Below, one piece after another: positions 13,892 to 22,352 of a stretch of DNA of 23,934 nucleotides; the stretch's first letter is position 1, and each line of letters begins with the position of its first letter. The DNA is taken from assembly GCA_023412765.1 (NCBI GenBank), contig JAEZBX010000303.1, positions 1 to 23,934 of the forward strand. The letters run 5' to 3'. Position numbers and translations under genes: made by a program. The DNA is from Bacteroidota bacterium. Lineage in GTDB: Bacteria > Bacteroidota > Bacteroidia > Cytophagales > Cyclobacteriaceae. The notes under the pieces are model-generated. The model did no database searches and was not told where the DNA came from. It saw nothing but the letters and a program-made list of their open reading frames with translations.

Positions 13892-14335
13892 TTATTTATT
13901 TACAGCTTCCCATGCTTCAGATGCAGTATGCACTTCTCTGAAATCATCTCTCAGCGCCTTCAAAGCATACTTCTCTCGGTCTAGTTCAGGTCGACTCTTG
14001 ATACCCATGGCACGAAACAGTGGCAATGGCGGACACCAACCCTGTATCGCATGCTGAACGAGGAACGATGTAACAACTGCGGGCAAAATGGCCCATCGCT
14101 TGTCGACAGTAAGCGCGAGGACAGCACCCGCGAGACCTAGCAGTCCAGCATTAACTTCAAGAGTTCTCTCGATGTCCCATTCCTTATCCAATTCTTTTAT
14201 TCGGGCTTCAATTGCCGCTGCGCCTTGTTCGCTGTAATTGGCGATGTTCGACTCAATCTCATTATCAATCTTCTCATTCTGCAAACGTGAAGTGCTCGAT
14301 CTTACACGTTCACCTTTTTTTATTACTGTCTCCAT
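13892..14335 (-). CDS. DUF2892/YgaP-transmembrane-like membrane protein
   Basis: A 147-residue protein. Residues 1-60 are charged (METVIKKGERVRSSTSRLQ...), probably cytoplasmic and helical. Two hydrophobic helices follow at about residues 66-84 (VNAGLLGLAGAVLALTV) and 88-104 (WAILPAVVTSFLVQHAI). The sequence HAIQGWCPPLPLFRAMGIKSRPELDREKYALKALRDD then carries the GWCP motif typical of DUF2892 and the transmembrane part of the rhodanese YgaP. The long frame to 14449 has no family similarity in its first 38 residues and runs into repeat sequence, so the ATG at 14335 is used. It is the first gene of the pair with DUF302. Confidence 0.78.
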   Translation of the reverse strand: METVIKKGERVRSSTSRLQNEKIDNEIESNIANYSEQGAAAIEARIKELDKEWDIERTLEVNAGLLGLAGAVLALTVDKRWAILPAVVTSFLVQHAIQGWCPPLPLFRAMGIKSRPELDREKYALKALRDDFREVHTASEAWEAVNK

Positions 14336-14421
14336 AGCGTTAAATTTACAGTCCTTGCCGCCTATAGACGGCTTAAAATATTCCTTATACTGACAACAGC
14401 GTGCTTTGAATAAAGTTATAA

Positions 14422-14453
14422 TGTAAAAGGATCGATTGCAACGGATCATCCAC
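14422..14453. repeat. Copy of the TGTAAAA...CAACGGATCAT repeat tail
   Basis: TGTAAAAGGATCGATTG (14422-14438) runs into CAACGGATCATCCAC (14439-14453). The same order, TGTAAAA then CAACGGATCATCTAC, is seen at 1557-1588, and a weaker version at 3118-3173. This is an intergenic dispersed repeat without coding content. Confidence 0.5.
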
Positions 14454-14488
14454 TCGACAAGTCCGCGATAGCGTAGCCAGCAAAATAT

Positions 14489-14570
14489 TCACCCACCAAC
14501 TTTGAATTCCATGGATTTCGTAACTGATCGATAAGACTTAGGCGCTACCCGTTTGATCAAGTACCGGTTT
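14489..14570 (-). pseudogene. Decayed fragment of a START/AHSA1-domain gene
   Basis: Translated on the minus strand from about 14557 to 14492 the DNA reads VAPKSYRSVTKSMEFKVGG and then meets TGA, against VAPKPYRSVTKSMDFRVGG in the intact START protein at 2091-2597. DNA similarity extends upstream through CTTGATCAA into the region matching FTKAELLDQ, but with a one-base insertion after CTTGATCAA and a short deletion, so the frame is broken. Only about 25-30 codons remain. It shows that a third, now lost, copy of the gene existed or that a piece was copied here. Confidence 0.75.
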
Positions 14571-14604
14571 GGGTTGGGAACAATTCATTATTTTAGACTT
14601 GCAT

Positions 14605-15378
14605 ATGAGAATAGCAACATACAATGTTAACGGCGTAAACGGACGCTTGCCAGTACTGCTTCGTTGGCTGGAGGAAACCACTCCGGATGTTGTCTGTCTC
14701 CAGGAGTTGAAAGCACCTCATGAGAAATTTCCAGAACGTGCGCTGAGGGATGCTGGCTACCTTGCTATATGGCATGGCCAAAAGAGTTGGAACGGAGTCG
14801 CGATCCTATCACGCAAGGAAAATATTCAGGAGAGACGAAGAGCCCTTCCGGGAGACGATGACGATACCCATAGCCGATATATCGAAGCATTGATAGATGG
14901 GATTATAATCGGGTGCCTGTATTTGCCAAACGGAAATCCCGCGCCGGGTCCTAAATTTAATTACAAACTCAAATGGTTTGACAGACTAACTGCACATGCC
15001 TCTGAACTCATCGATTCAGGTAAGCCCGTGGTATTAGCCGGAGATTACAACGTAATGCCTACTGAACTTGATGTTTACAAACCGGAGCGTTGGATAGACG
15101 ATGCGCTCTTCCGCCCGGAGGTAAGACTCGCTTTTAAAACACTAGTGTCCCAGGGATGGACTGATGCGCTTCGCACGCTCAATCCGGGTATAAAGATATA
15201 CACGTTTTGGGATTACTTCCGCAACGCATTCGGCAGAGACGCGGGTTTGCGAATTGATCATTTTTTGCTCAGCCCGGCATTGAAAAGTAAACTAATTGCC
15301 GCCGGTGTCGACAAGAGCGTACGCGGATGGGAAAAGTCCAGTGATCATGCACCAGTGTGGATTGAGTTACAGGTATAG
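14605..15378 (+). CDS. xth: Exodeoxyribonuclease III
   Basis: A 257-residue endonuclease/exonuclease/phosphatase-family protein of normal ExoIII length. Catalytic motifs are in order: MRIATYNVNGVNGR (N7), VCLQELK (E34), SWNGVAILSR, LYLPNGNP, VVLAGDYNVMPTELD, GLRIDHFLLSP and SSDHAPVWIEL. These are the metal-binding and active-site blocks of class II AP endonucleases. It acts in base excision repair as an apurinic/apyrimidinic endonuclease and 3' exonuclease in the cytoplasm. The ATG at 14605 begins directly with the first strand; an open frame from 14569 adds 12 unlikely residues. It appears monocistronic, followed by a palindromic repeat that may end transcription. Confidence 0.95.
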   Translation: MRIATYNVNGVNGRLPVLLRWLEETTPDVVCLQELKAPHEKFPERALRDAGYLAIWHGQKSWNGVAILSRKENIQERRRALPGDDDDTHSRYIEALIDGIIIGCLYLPNGNPAPGPKFNYKLKWFDRLTAHASELIDSGKPVVLAGDYNVMPTELDVYKPERWIDDALFRPEVRLAFKTLVSQGWTDALRTLNPGIKIYTFWDYFRNAFGRDAGLRIDHFLLSPALKSKLIAAGVDKSVRGWEKSSDHAPVWIELQV

Positions 15379-15383
15379 TTTTA

Positions 15384-15420
15384 CAGCCGATAGCTATCGG
15401 CTGGACATTAGAGTTTTACA
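15384..15420. repeat. Intergenic palindromic repeat copy with full GCCGATAGCTATCGGC core
   Basis: CAGCCGATAGCTATCGGCTG (15384-15403) is a 20-bp palindrome with no mismatch. TTTTAC lies before it and TTTTACA at 15414-15420 follows; read on the minus strand this is TGTAAAACTC, a spacer, then the palindrome and TGTAAAAC. It starts 6 bp after the ExoIII stop. In the remaining gap up to 15748 I see no gene or RNA. Confidence 0.75.
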
Positions 15421-15748
15421 TTAATTTTAATTTGAAAATTTTTAACGCAATTGTAGAATTTGCGCTTTTCGGCGTACGGCCCAACCAAAGATTTCACATT
15501 TTGGTTAGCAAACTAAGTGAACGTCACCTACCCTTTACACAACACCAATCCAATTCCGAAATCCGGGTTACCACAGACCGATCGGTGGAATCTATCCGAA
15601 ATTATTTCACCAATCATTAGATAGTTACCTTTCTCTATTTGCAAGGCAGTTAATTACCCAATATAAACGTTACCTGATGCATAGAATTTGTTTTTGTCTC
15701 TTCTCCGTTCTTATCCCATTGTATTGCATTTAGTTATCGAATCAAAAA

Positions 15749-17346
15749 ATGAGAAGCCTTTTCCAACAAGCACAATTAATCTTTGTAATCTCGACAGTTT
15801 TCTCCTCTCTTCATGTGGTGATGAGAGCGAGCCGGTGCCAGACGTTCCTCCGCTTGAGGTAATCCTATCTACCTCAGCAAACTCTACAGTCGTGTGGAAC
15901 ACGGCGAAGCTTAGTGTCACTGCAACAAGTGGTCACGGAATCGATAAGATTGATCTCAAAATCGATGGAGTATCTGTTGGTGAGGCTACATCTTCCCCTT
16001 ATGAGTTCAGTTGGGATACTAATGATGCTTCTGACGGGCCGCACACCGCCACCGCCACTGTAACTGATAAGTCCGGTAACAAAGAGACAACTGAACTCAG
16101 GCTAACAGTGCAAAATACGCTACTAGAGGCTAAGATAAATTCTGATATGCTGCGCACAAAGGAAGACGAGTATGACGAGCGAGGTTTCATCTTTCTATCT
16201 GATGAAAAGGGTAAAGTGATTGTAGCGCAAGAGTTCAAAAACGGCGATGAAATTTCTTTCAAGGCACCCACCTTTGACGGCGGCGAATTCACTGTCAGTG
16301 AAGTCGTGACGAGCCCAAAGTATGGTGGTTATACCATAACCACCATTACCAGCACCCCCCGTGTTAGCCGGGGAAAGTGGGTATTAAAAGCTCCTTATGC
16401 CCAAATCTCCGCAGGAGTGGCCAATGTCTCATTTACTAATCGCGACGACAACCTGGATTATTACCTTAATACGAATGATTTGGGCACGTATTACCTTAAT
16501 GGTACTCAAGCGAGTGGCCTGAATTTACAGACAAGTCCCAGCAAACTTTATGTAAAAAGTCAACCGAAGGATGGCAGCGGCGTGATCAAATATCATATGT
16601 TTAATTCGATTGTGACTGGCACTAATCCGGACGCCCTTGATCTTTCCCTTGTAAACAAGCCACTAACCGAAGAAACAATTAGCCTTCCTGAAGGAATGAC
16701 CAAAGGTTCAATCTTCATATATGGTCTGCATAAAGTTGATAATACAAGCCAGATTTATCACATTGGCAGCACGTACAATGATGATGGCATGGGGAAACTG
16801 ACCATCCAATATCCTGCGACTGGATTTGATAGTTTCTATTCGTGGACACGGCTAACCGATGCGGAATACAGTGCCCTCAATGTTTCCAATTCGAGTATCC
16901 CCTACGACTTAGTGCCGCTTGAGGGCACACTCAACGCATCACTCGCTGGTCGAGAAATAACATACTCTGCTACGGGCGACATGGATATAATCAACTTCTT
17001 TTTAAGTCATAACTATCTCGACTGGACTATTTTCGCCGAAAAGAGCGCAGCGAGTGTCGTCATTCCCGAACTCCCGGCCATCCTCAACGATGTCGTCAAC
17101 TTAAACGCCGAAATTGATGATGTCGCTGTGACCATGACCGGCGAAGCTTATCCGCAAATCCAGGACTATAGTAGCTATCTTGATTTTGTCCGCGCGTCTA
17201 CCCATGGTTACATTGATCTTAGGTCATCTTATGTTGCGTATAAGCACTTACACAAAAAGATCTTCAACGACGTTGGTGGCAGGAAAGCAACCGGCGACAC
17301 TGTAGTTGCTACGCCTCCAATAACATCAAATTCAATTGGAAATTGA
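15749..17346 (+). CDS. Ig-like-domain lipoprotein with an apparent frameshift in the signal peptide
   Basis: The body (about 520 residues, frame of 15688) begins after a lipobox LLSSC followed by GDESEPVPDVPP, then an Ig-like domain (Big_9 type) with VILSTSANSTVVWNTAKLSVTATSGHGIDKIDLKIDGVSVGEATSSPYEFSWDTNDASDGPHTATATVTD. The rest, about 370 residues, is not recognised; it is rich in beta-forming segments. That frame has no good start: upstream is only a TTG and a non-signal-like sequence. An ATG at 15749 in the +1 neighbouring frame gives MRSLFQQAQLIFVISTVF, which becomes a classical lipoprotein signal if the frame slips back one base at TTTTC (about 15797-15801). One missing base, a sequencing error or frameshifting are the options. 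Outer-membrane attachment is inferred. Confidence 0.7.
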
Positions 17347-17356
17347 AACAGCAAAA

Positions 17357-17394
17357 TGTAAAACTCCCAGCCGATAGCTATCCGATGTAAAATG
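17357..17394. repeat. Intergenic palindromic repeat copy
   Basis: TGTAAAACTCCCAGCCGATA begins the copy at 17357; the core GATAGCTATC follows and it ends GATGTAAAATG at 17394. It lies between the convergent lipoprotein and glnS genes, so it could also terminate transcription. CAAAGGATCTAC right after it resembles the tail seen in other copies. Confidence 0.65.
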
Positions 17395-17402
17395 CAAAGG
17401 AT

Positions 17403-19055
17403 CTACTTTCCTCCTTTCGCCCACGTATCCCTCAACGTAACGGTACGGTTGAAGATCAATTTTTCAGAAGTAGCATCAGTGTCGAGGCAGAAATATCCCA
17501 TCCGTAAAAACTGGAAGTGCTCACCCAATTTTGCTTTGGCAAGCTCGGGTTCAGCATAAGCGGTTTTCAAGATCTGTAGTGAATTAGGATTGAGGTGATT
17601 TGTGAACTCATCTTCGATAGCATTCATGTCCTCTGTTAAAAAAAGACGATCATACAAACGAATTTCTGCGGGTACTGCATGCTGCGCACTCACCCAGTGT
17701 ATTACACCCTTTACATTAATTCCCGATGTATCGGAACCGCTACGGCTTTCGGGCACATAGGTACATCGCAGCTCTGTTATATTTCCACTGGCATCTTTAA
17801 TGAAGTCTTCACATTTAATAATGAAAGCGCTCTTCAAACGCACCATTTGCCCTGGAGCAAGCCGAAAATATTTCTTCGCTGGCACCTCCATAAAATCATC
17901 GCGTTCAATCCAGAGTTCTCGTCCAAAAGGTAGTTCTCGTGTCGAATCTCCCTCCGGTAAATTCTCACTTTTAAGAATTTCAGATTTGCCTTCGGGGTAA
18001 TTGGTGATCACCACCTTCAATGGATCGAACACTACCATTCGCCGTTCTGCAATCTTGTTCAAGTGCTCTCGAACACAAAACTCAAGCAAACCGATATCAA
18101 TCAGATTATCGCGTTTAGCCACACCGATGCGATCGCAAAATTCGCGGATTGCCTCGGGCGTGTAGCCTCTCCTGCGCGCACCGCTTAGCGTTGGCATGCG
18201 AGGATCGTCCCAACCGTTTACGTGCTTCTCATTCACCAATTGCAAAAGCTTGCGCTTACTCATCATGGTGTAGGTCATGTTGAGTCTGGCGAACTCATAC
18301 TGACGCGAAGGGTAAATTTCGAGTTTATCAATAAACCAATCATACAATTCGCGATGTGGAACAAATTCAAGCGTGCAAATGCTATGCGTAATTTGCTCGA
18401 TGGAATCACTTTGTCCGTGGGCAAAATCATACATGGGATAAATGCACCACTTGTCACCTGTTCGGTGGTGATGCGCGTGTTTCACTCGGTAAATCACCGG
18501 GTCGCGCATGAGCATGTTGGTATGCGCCATGTCTATTTTCGCACGAAGGACTTTTGACCCATCCGGGTATTTACCCTCCTTCATCTCGGAGAAAAGCTTC
18601 TTGTTTTCCTCGATCGATCGATTGCGATACGGGCTATCTTTTCCTGGCTGAGTTGGCGTTCCTTTCTGAGCCGCCATCTCTTCGCTTGTGCTGTCGTCTA
18701 CGTAGGCCAGTCCCTTATCGATCAATTTGTGAGCATAGGTGTACAGTTGGTCGAAGTAATCGGAGGCATATAATTCTTCAGACCAATCGAAACCCAACCA
18801 CTTTACATCCCCTTTAATGCTCTCGACATATTCAGTTTCTTCGGTTACCGGGTTAGTATCATCAAAACGCAGGTTTGTTTTTCCGCCGTACTTTAACGCA
18901 AGACCAAAGTTCAGGCAAATGCTTTTGGCGTGGCCCAAATGCAGGTAGCCATTGGGTTCCGGCGGAAATCGTGTAGCGATGTTCTTATATTTTCCATTCT
19001 TCAAGTCGGATTCTACAATCTCCTCCAGGAAGTTCAAACTTTTTTCTTCTGCCAT
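17403..19055 (-). CDS. glnS: Glutaminyl-tRNA synthetase
   Basis: A 550-residue class I aminoacyl-tRNA synthetase. The N-terminus is MAEEKSLNFLEEIVESDLKNGKYKNIATRFPPEPNGYLHLGHAKS, with the HIGH motif as HLGH. Further blocks include LRFDDTNPVTEETEYVESIKGDVKWLGFDW, CIYPMYDFAHGQSDSIEQITHSICTLEF (glutaminyl-specific) and the KMSKS motif as MMSKRKL. The C-terminal beta-barrel anticodon-binding part ends with TVTLRDTWAK. The size is close to E. coli GlnRS (about 554 residues). It charges tRNA-Gln directly. The ATG at 19055 matches the family start; the frame to 19112 adds 19 unlikely residues. Confidence 0.97.
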   Translation of the reverse strand: MAEEKSLNFLEEIVESDLKNGKYKNIATRFPPEPNGYLHLGHAKSICLNFGLALKYGGKTNLRFDDTNPVTEETEYVESIKGDVKWLGFDWSEELYASDYFDQLYTYAHKLIDKGLAYVDDSTSEEMAAQKGTPTQPGKDSPYRNRSIEENKKLFSEMKEGKYPDGSKVLRAKIDMAHTNMLMRDPVIYRVKHAHHHRTGDKWCIYPMYDFAHGQSDSIEQITHSICTLEFVPHRELYDWFIDKLEIYPSRQYEFARLNMTYTMMSKRKLLQLVNEKHVNGWDDPRMPTLSGARRRGYTPEAIREFCDRIGVAKRDNLIDIGLLEFCVREHLNKIAERRMVVFDPLKVVITNYPEGKSEILKSENLPEGDSTRELPFGRELWIERDDFMEVPAKKYFRLAPGQMVRLKSAFIIKCEDFIKDASGNITELRCTYVPESRSGSDTSGINVKGVIHWVSAQHAVPAEIRLYDRLFLTEDMNAIEDEFTNHLNPNSLQILKTAYAEPELAKAKLGEHFQFLRMGYFCLDTDATSEKLIFNRTVTLRDTWAKGGK

Positions 19056-19129
19056 ATTGAATTCTAAAAGGCTGTAAAGATAACGTATTGTACCATCATT
19101 AGCGTTCTGCATTTCACGTTCACACCACT

Positions 19130-20131
19130 TCAGTTTCCTAAAATCCTGTTGCCTAAATCAATCATCAGTCGTTTAGCCTCAGAAGGTTTTCGTTCTACTT
19201 CTTCTATTTTAAGGGCCTCCCCCTGCTTCACGATGTGATAACTGAAAACAAACGTTGGTTTTTCGGCATGCGCATCCAAAACCCCAAAGCGAAGATCATT
19301 GAAAAACAGTTCGCTTTCGTTTTCACTGATAACGAACCACCCCTGCGAGATGGCCATCAAGCGTTCGATCTCTTCGGCTGAACGGAGTACCCCAAGTAGC
19401 TGGTGATTTTTTGGGTACTGTTTAAATTCAATGGGCTTAGAATCAAAAAAAGAATAATTACCTATCAGATAAGCATCGTCAACTTCTACGTTTGCTGTCC
19501 AAAGAATTGTATTAAAAGGCGAGGGTTTGGTTTCCAGTTGCAGGTATTCGATGCCTTGCTCCTCTAACGCTGACTTAAATTCGATGTACGCCAATCCTTT
19601 TAATCCCAGCGACAGCAGCAAATAACCACTGCTGATGAGGATGCCTAGCATGTTGTAGTTTCTTCTTTTTTTCGATCCCCTTTCAGAAAACATGGCTAAC
19701 ACCAGGAAAACGAGAAATGGCAAAGTATACAAGGGATCAATTACGAAAATGGACCTAAGAGAAAGCCTTAATCCCAGTGGCCAAAAAAGTTGCGTGCCCC
19801 AGGTTGTAAAGCAATCGAGCAACGGATGTGTTAATAATCCAAAAAACATGAGCCAGGACCAATCTTTCCAGTTAGCCGGCGATCGTCGCTCGATCTTAGA
19901 GATCAGCCATCCAAAAACTGGCGCAAAAGCAACCGAAAAAAATATGGAATGGGTAAAGCCGCGGTGAATTTCTATTGCGGTAATGGGATCTACAAAATAG
20001 CCGGCGAAAGTATCTGAATCGGGAATGGTGCCGGCAATTGCGCCATAAAGCATTGCTTTGTTGCCTGCCTTTTTACCCAAAACCGCTTCTCCCACGGCGG
20101 CGCCCAAAACAATCTGCGTAAGTGAATCCAC
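19130..20131 (-). CDS. YdjM-family membrane-bound metal-dependent hydrolase (DUF457)
   Basis: A 333-residue membrane protein beginning MDSLTQIVLGAAVGEAVLGKKAGNKAMLYGAIAGTIPDSD, the diagnostic start of the YdjM/LexA-regulated hydrolase family. The conserved HRGFTHS and LTHPLLDCFTTWGTQLFWPL provide histidine and aspartate ligands expected for a metal site. Four or five hydrophobic segments are seen in the N-terminal 190 residues; the last 140 residues are a hydrophilic domain of unknown role. The physiological substrate is not known. It lies 74 bp upstream of glnS on the same strand and might be co-transcribed. Confidence 0.88.
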   Translation of the reverse strand: MDSLTQIVLGAAVGEAVLGKKAGNKAMLYGAIAGTIPDSDTFAGYFVDPITAIEIHRGFTHSIFFSVAFAPVFGWLISKIERRSPANWKDWSWLMFFGLLTHPLLDCFTTWGTQLFWPLGLRLSLRSIFVIDPLYTLPFLVFLVLAMFSERGSKKRRNYNMLGILISSGYLLLSLGLKGLAYIEFKSALEEQGIEYLQLETKPSPFNTILWTANVEVDDAYLIGNYSFFDSKPIEFKQYPKNHQLLGVLRSAEEIERLMAISQGWFVISENESELFFNDLRFGVLDAHAEKPTFVFSYHIVKQGEALKIEEVERKPSEAKRLMIDLGNRILGN

Positions 20132-20226
20132 GCTTGTAAATAAATGAGCGTTTTTTCACTAAACCAAACCAACACAATATTAAAGGGTGGTCCAGTGCAA
20201 AGGCTGTAACGACAAATACTTCTATA

Positions 20227-20256
20227 TTTTACATCCGATAGCTATCGGATGTAAAA
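20227..20256. repeat. Perfect 30-bp palindrome, member of the intergenic repeat family
   Basis: Positions 20227-20241 (TTTTACATCCGATAG) are the exact reverse complement of 20242-20256. The core CCGATAGCTATCGG and the TTTTACA/TGTAAAA ends are the same as in the other copies. It lies between divergent genes, so this copy cannot serve simply as a terminator. Confidence 0.85.
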
Positions 20257-20378
20257 GTTAGGGTGTCTTCGAAACGACCAGCTAGCACTGCAAAAATAAA
20301 CTATTCAAATTTATTTCCGTTAAACATCTCCCGTAGGATAATAATTTTTTTCCAATGTAGGATCGGAGATGAGCCGTA

Positions 20379-21392
20379 ATGAACAAGAACAAAATTCAGA
20401 TTGGCGTAGCGCTGGTGTTAGCCATATTTTACACACTACCCTGGATAGCGCTGGCAGAACAATCAAGAATAATAGAACAAGCTTTTCGTAATGGACTTGT
20501 AATTAAACGAATCGCCTTTCTTTTTGTCTCAGTCTTTCTGACCACCATCCTTTTTTTTCAATACAATTTCCGCTGGAAACCATGGCTACTAAACCGGGTG
20601 CGTTTCACGGCCGCAGTAAACTTTTCAGCAAATGCATTATGGGTAATTCTGGTTTGCTTTACCCTCGTGCAGATGACGAATGAATTCTTTCCCCGAGAGC
20701 TCTCCCGCAGCTATTTGTTTCATTACCTCACGCGGACGTCACTCGTTGCACTTGTCTCTTTTTTGGTATGCCACCTTCTTGACCTGGTTGCTAAACTGGA
20801 AATGGAGAAGTTAAGATCACTAACATTAGAAAAACAGAAGATAGAAAATGAACTGGAGGTGCTAAAGGCGCAGATAAATCCGCATTTCTTCTTCAATTCT
20901 CTCACGTCACTCAGTGTGTTGATACGTGAAGATGCAAAGAAGGCAATGCAATTTGTGAATCATTTATCCAGCACTTTCCGATACATCCTCGATAAACGCC
21001 ATCTGTCAAAGGTGAGTCTTAAAGATGAGCTCGCCTATCTCGAATCATATATGTTCATGATGCGTCAGCGATTTGGTGAAAGTCTGCAACTAGATCTTCA
21101 GGTGGACGAAATTCTTTTGAAGAAAAGCATTCCGCAATTTGCCTTGCAACTGGTAGTGGAGAACGCCATAAAACATAACATTATATCTTCACAACATCCA
21201 CTTACCGTTTTGATCTTATCTTCCCAGGATGCAATACTGGTCCGGAATAACACACAGCTAAAGAAATCAAATAACGAGGGATATGGAATCGGCTTGAAGA
21301 ATCTTCAACTCAGGTATTCCCACCTTCAGAAAAAGAAGGTTGAAATAATTCAAACTGGCTCTTATTACGAAGTTAAACTACCGTTGTTTTGA
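20379..21392 (+). CDS. LytS/YehU-type sensor histidine kinase
   Basis: A 337-residue inner-membrane kinase. Four hydrophobic helices fill residues 8-135 (about 8-26, 43-62, 81-99, 118-138), followed by a coiled linker EMEKLRSLTLEKQKIENELEVLKAQ. The His_kinase domain has QINPHFFFNSLTSLSVLI with the phosphoacceptor H169. The ATPase domain has LVVENAIKHN (N262) and GYGIGLKNLQLRYSHL. There is no periplasmic sensor domain, so the signal is probably sensed within the membrane. It is coupled to the LytTR regulator by a 4-bp overlap. Confidence 0.93.
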   Translation: MNKNKIQIGVALVLAIFYTLPWIALAEQSRIIEQAFRNGLVIKRIAFLFVSVFLTTILFFQYNFRWKPWLLNRVRFTAAVNFSANALWVILVCFTLVQMTNEFFPRELSRSYLFHYLTRTSLVALVSFLVCHLLDLVAKLEMEKLRSLTLEKQKIENELEVLKAQINPHFFFNSLTSLSVLIREDAKKAMQFVNHLSSTFRYILDKRHLSKVSLKDELAYLESYMFMMRQRFGESLQLDLQVDEILLKKSIPQFALQLVVENAIKHNIISSQHPLTVLILSSQDAILVRNNTQLKKSNNEGYGIGLKNLQLRYSHLQKKKVEIIQTGSYYEVKLPLF

Positions 21393-22162
21393 ATACCCAT
21401 CGCGCAATCATTGTAGAAGATGAAGTGAATGCAGCTAAAGACCTTAGCTATCTGCTTGCGGAGCTGGATGCCAACATCACTGTATCAGCAATTCTTCCCA
21501 GCGTTGAAGAAACTATTTTATGGCTTCAGAAGAACGAAGCCCCAACGCTTGGATTCTTTGACATCCAATTGCAGGACGGTCAATCTTTCGAGATCTTCAG
21601 GCAAAATCCATTTTCGTTCCCGGTTATTTTCACTACTGCATATGATGAATATGCGATCGACGCATTTAAGGTCAACAGCATTGACTATTTGTTGAAACCC
21701 ATCCAGAAGAATGCATTGGAATTTAGTCTCAACAAATTCAAAAGTTTACAGCTCAATACCATTTCGCACAGCAAGCTGGATTCTATTCTTAATAGAATTA
21801 GCAGTGATAAGAAAACCACCACCCTACTGGTTCAAAATCGCGAAAAGTTAATACCTGTTTTGATAGATGATTTTGCATATTTTTTCATCGAGAATGAGAA
21901 TGTTTACGGTTGCACGTTAACCAAAGTGGTCCACACAATCGACTCGACCATAGAACAATTGCAAAGTATGGTTGACCCTGATAAATTTTTCAGAGCCAAC
22001 AGGCAATTTCTAATAAACCGCTCATCCATCCGGGAAATGGAAGTATTTTTTAACGGCCGGTTGATCGTCAAACTGAATCCCTCCCCTTCGGAACATGTTG
22101 TGATCAGCAAAGCCCGCGTACCGCTATTTAAAAAATGGCTGCAAACTTCAGTGCAACGCTGA
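21389..22162 (+). CDS. LytTR-family response regulator
   Basis: A 257-residue regulator with a receiver domain (residues 4-122: IIVEDE with acidic pocket D11/E12, phosphoacceptor D58 in GFFDIQL, T82, K103 in LLKPIQ) and a LytTR DNA-binding domain (about 145-253, with FFIENENVYGCTL, FFRANRQFLINRSSI and HVVISKARVPLFKKWL). The start codon is TTG at 21389, overlapping the TGA of the kinase gene. A later start would remove the first receiver strand, so the rare TTG is accepted. Targets are unknown; it may control the following DUF4890-like gene. Confidence 0.93.
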   Translation: MNTHRAIIVEDEVNAAKDLSYLLAELDANITVSAILPSVEETILWLQKNEAPTLGFFDIQLQDGQSFEIFRQNPFSFPVIFTTAYDEYAIDAFKVNSIDYLLKPIQKNALEFSLNKFKSLQLNTISHSKLDSILNRISSDKKTTTLLVQNREKLIPVLIDDFAYFFIENENVYGCTLTKVVHTIDSTIEQLQSMVDPDKFFRANRQFLINRSSIREMEVFFNGRLIVKLNPSPSEHVVISKARVPLFKKWLQTSVQR

Positions 22163-22352
22163 TCCATTTTCCAATCTCCAATTTCAATACGGCTTAGGAT
22201 CAATAAGACTGTGTTTCTTGCTCCATAATTCTAAAGTAAGATTTCAGTTGCACCAGAGGATACTTCACCCCGCTTTTTTTCAGTCTCACTAAGTTTTCAA
22301 TGACAACGAACAGTACAGTACCGTTCATTTGAGAAAAAATTAACTAAGTACT

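Noticed and set aside
14336..14449. N-terminal extension of the YgaP-like membrane protein
   Set aside because: The 38 extra residues show no family similarity and include repeat-derived sequence; the ATG at 14335 is more plausible.
15432..15620. 62-codon open frame between xth and the lipoprotein gene
   Set aside because: It starts with TTG, has no recognisable motif or leader, and follows a repeat; coding is not supported.
18222..18557. 111-codon plus-strand frame inside glnS
   Set aside because: Antisense to a strongly conserved synthetase region, without its own motifs.
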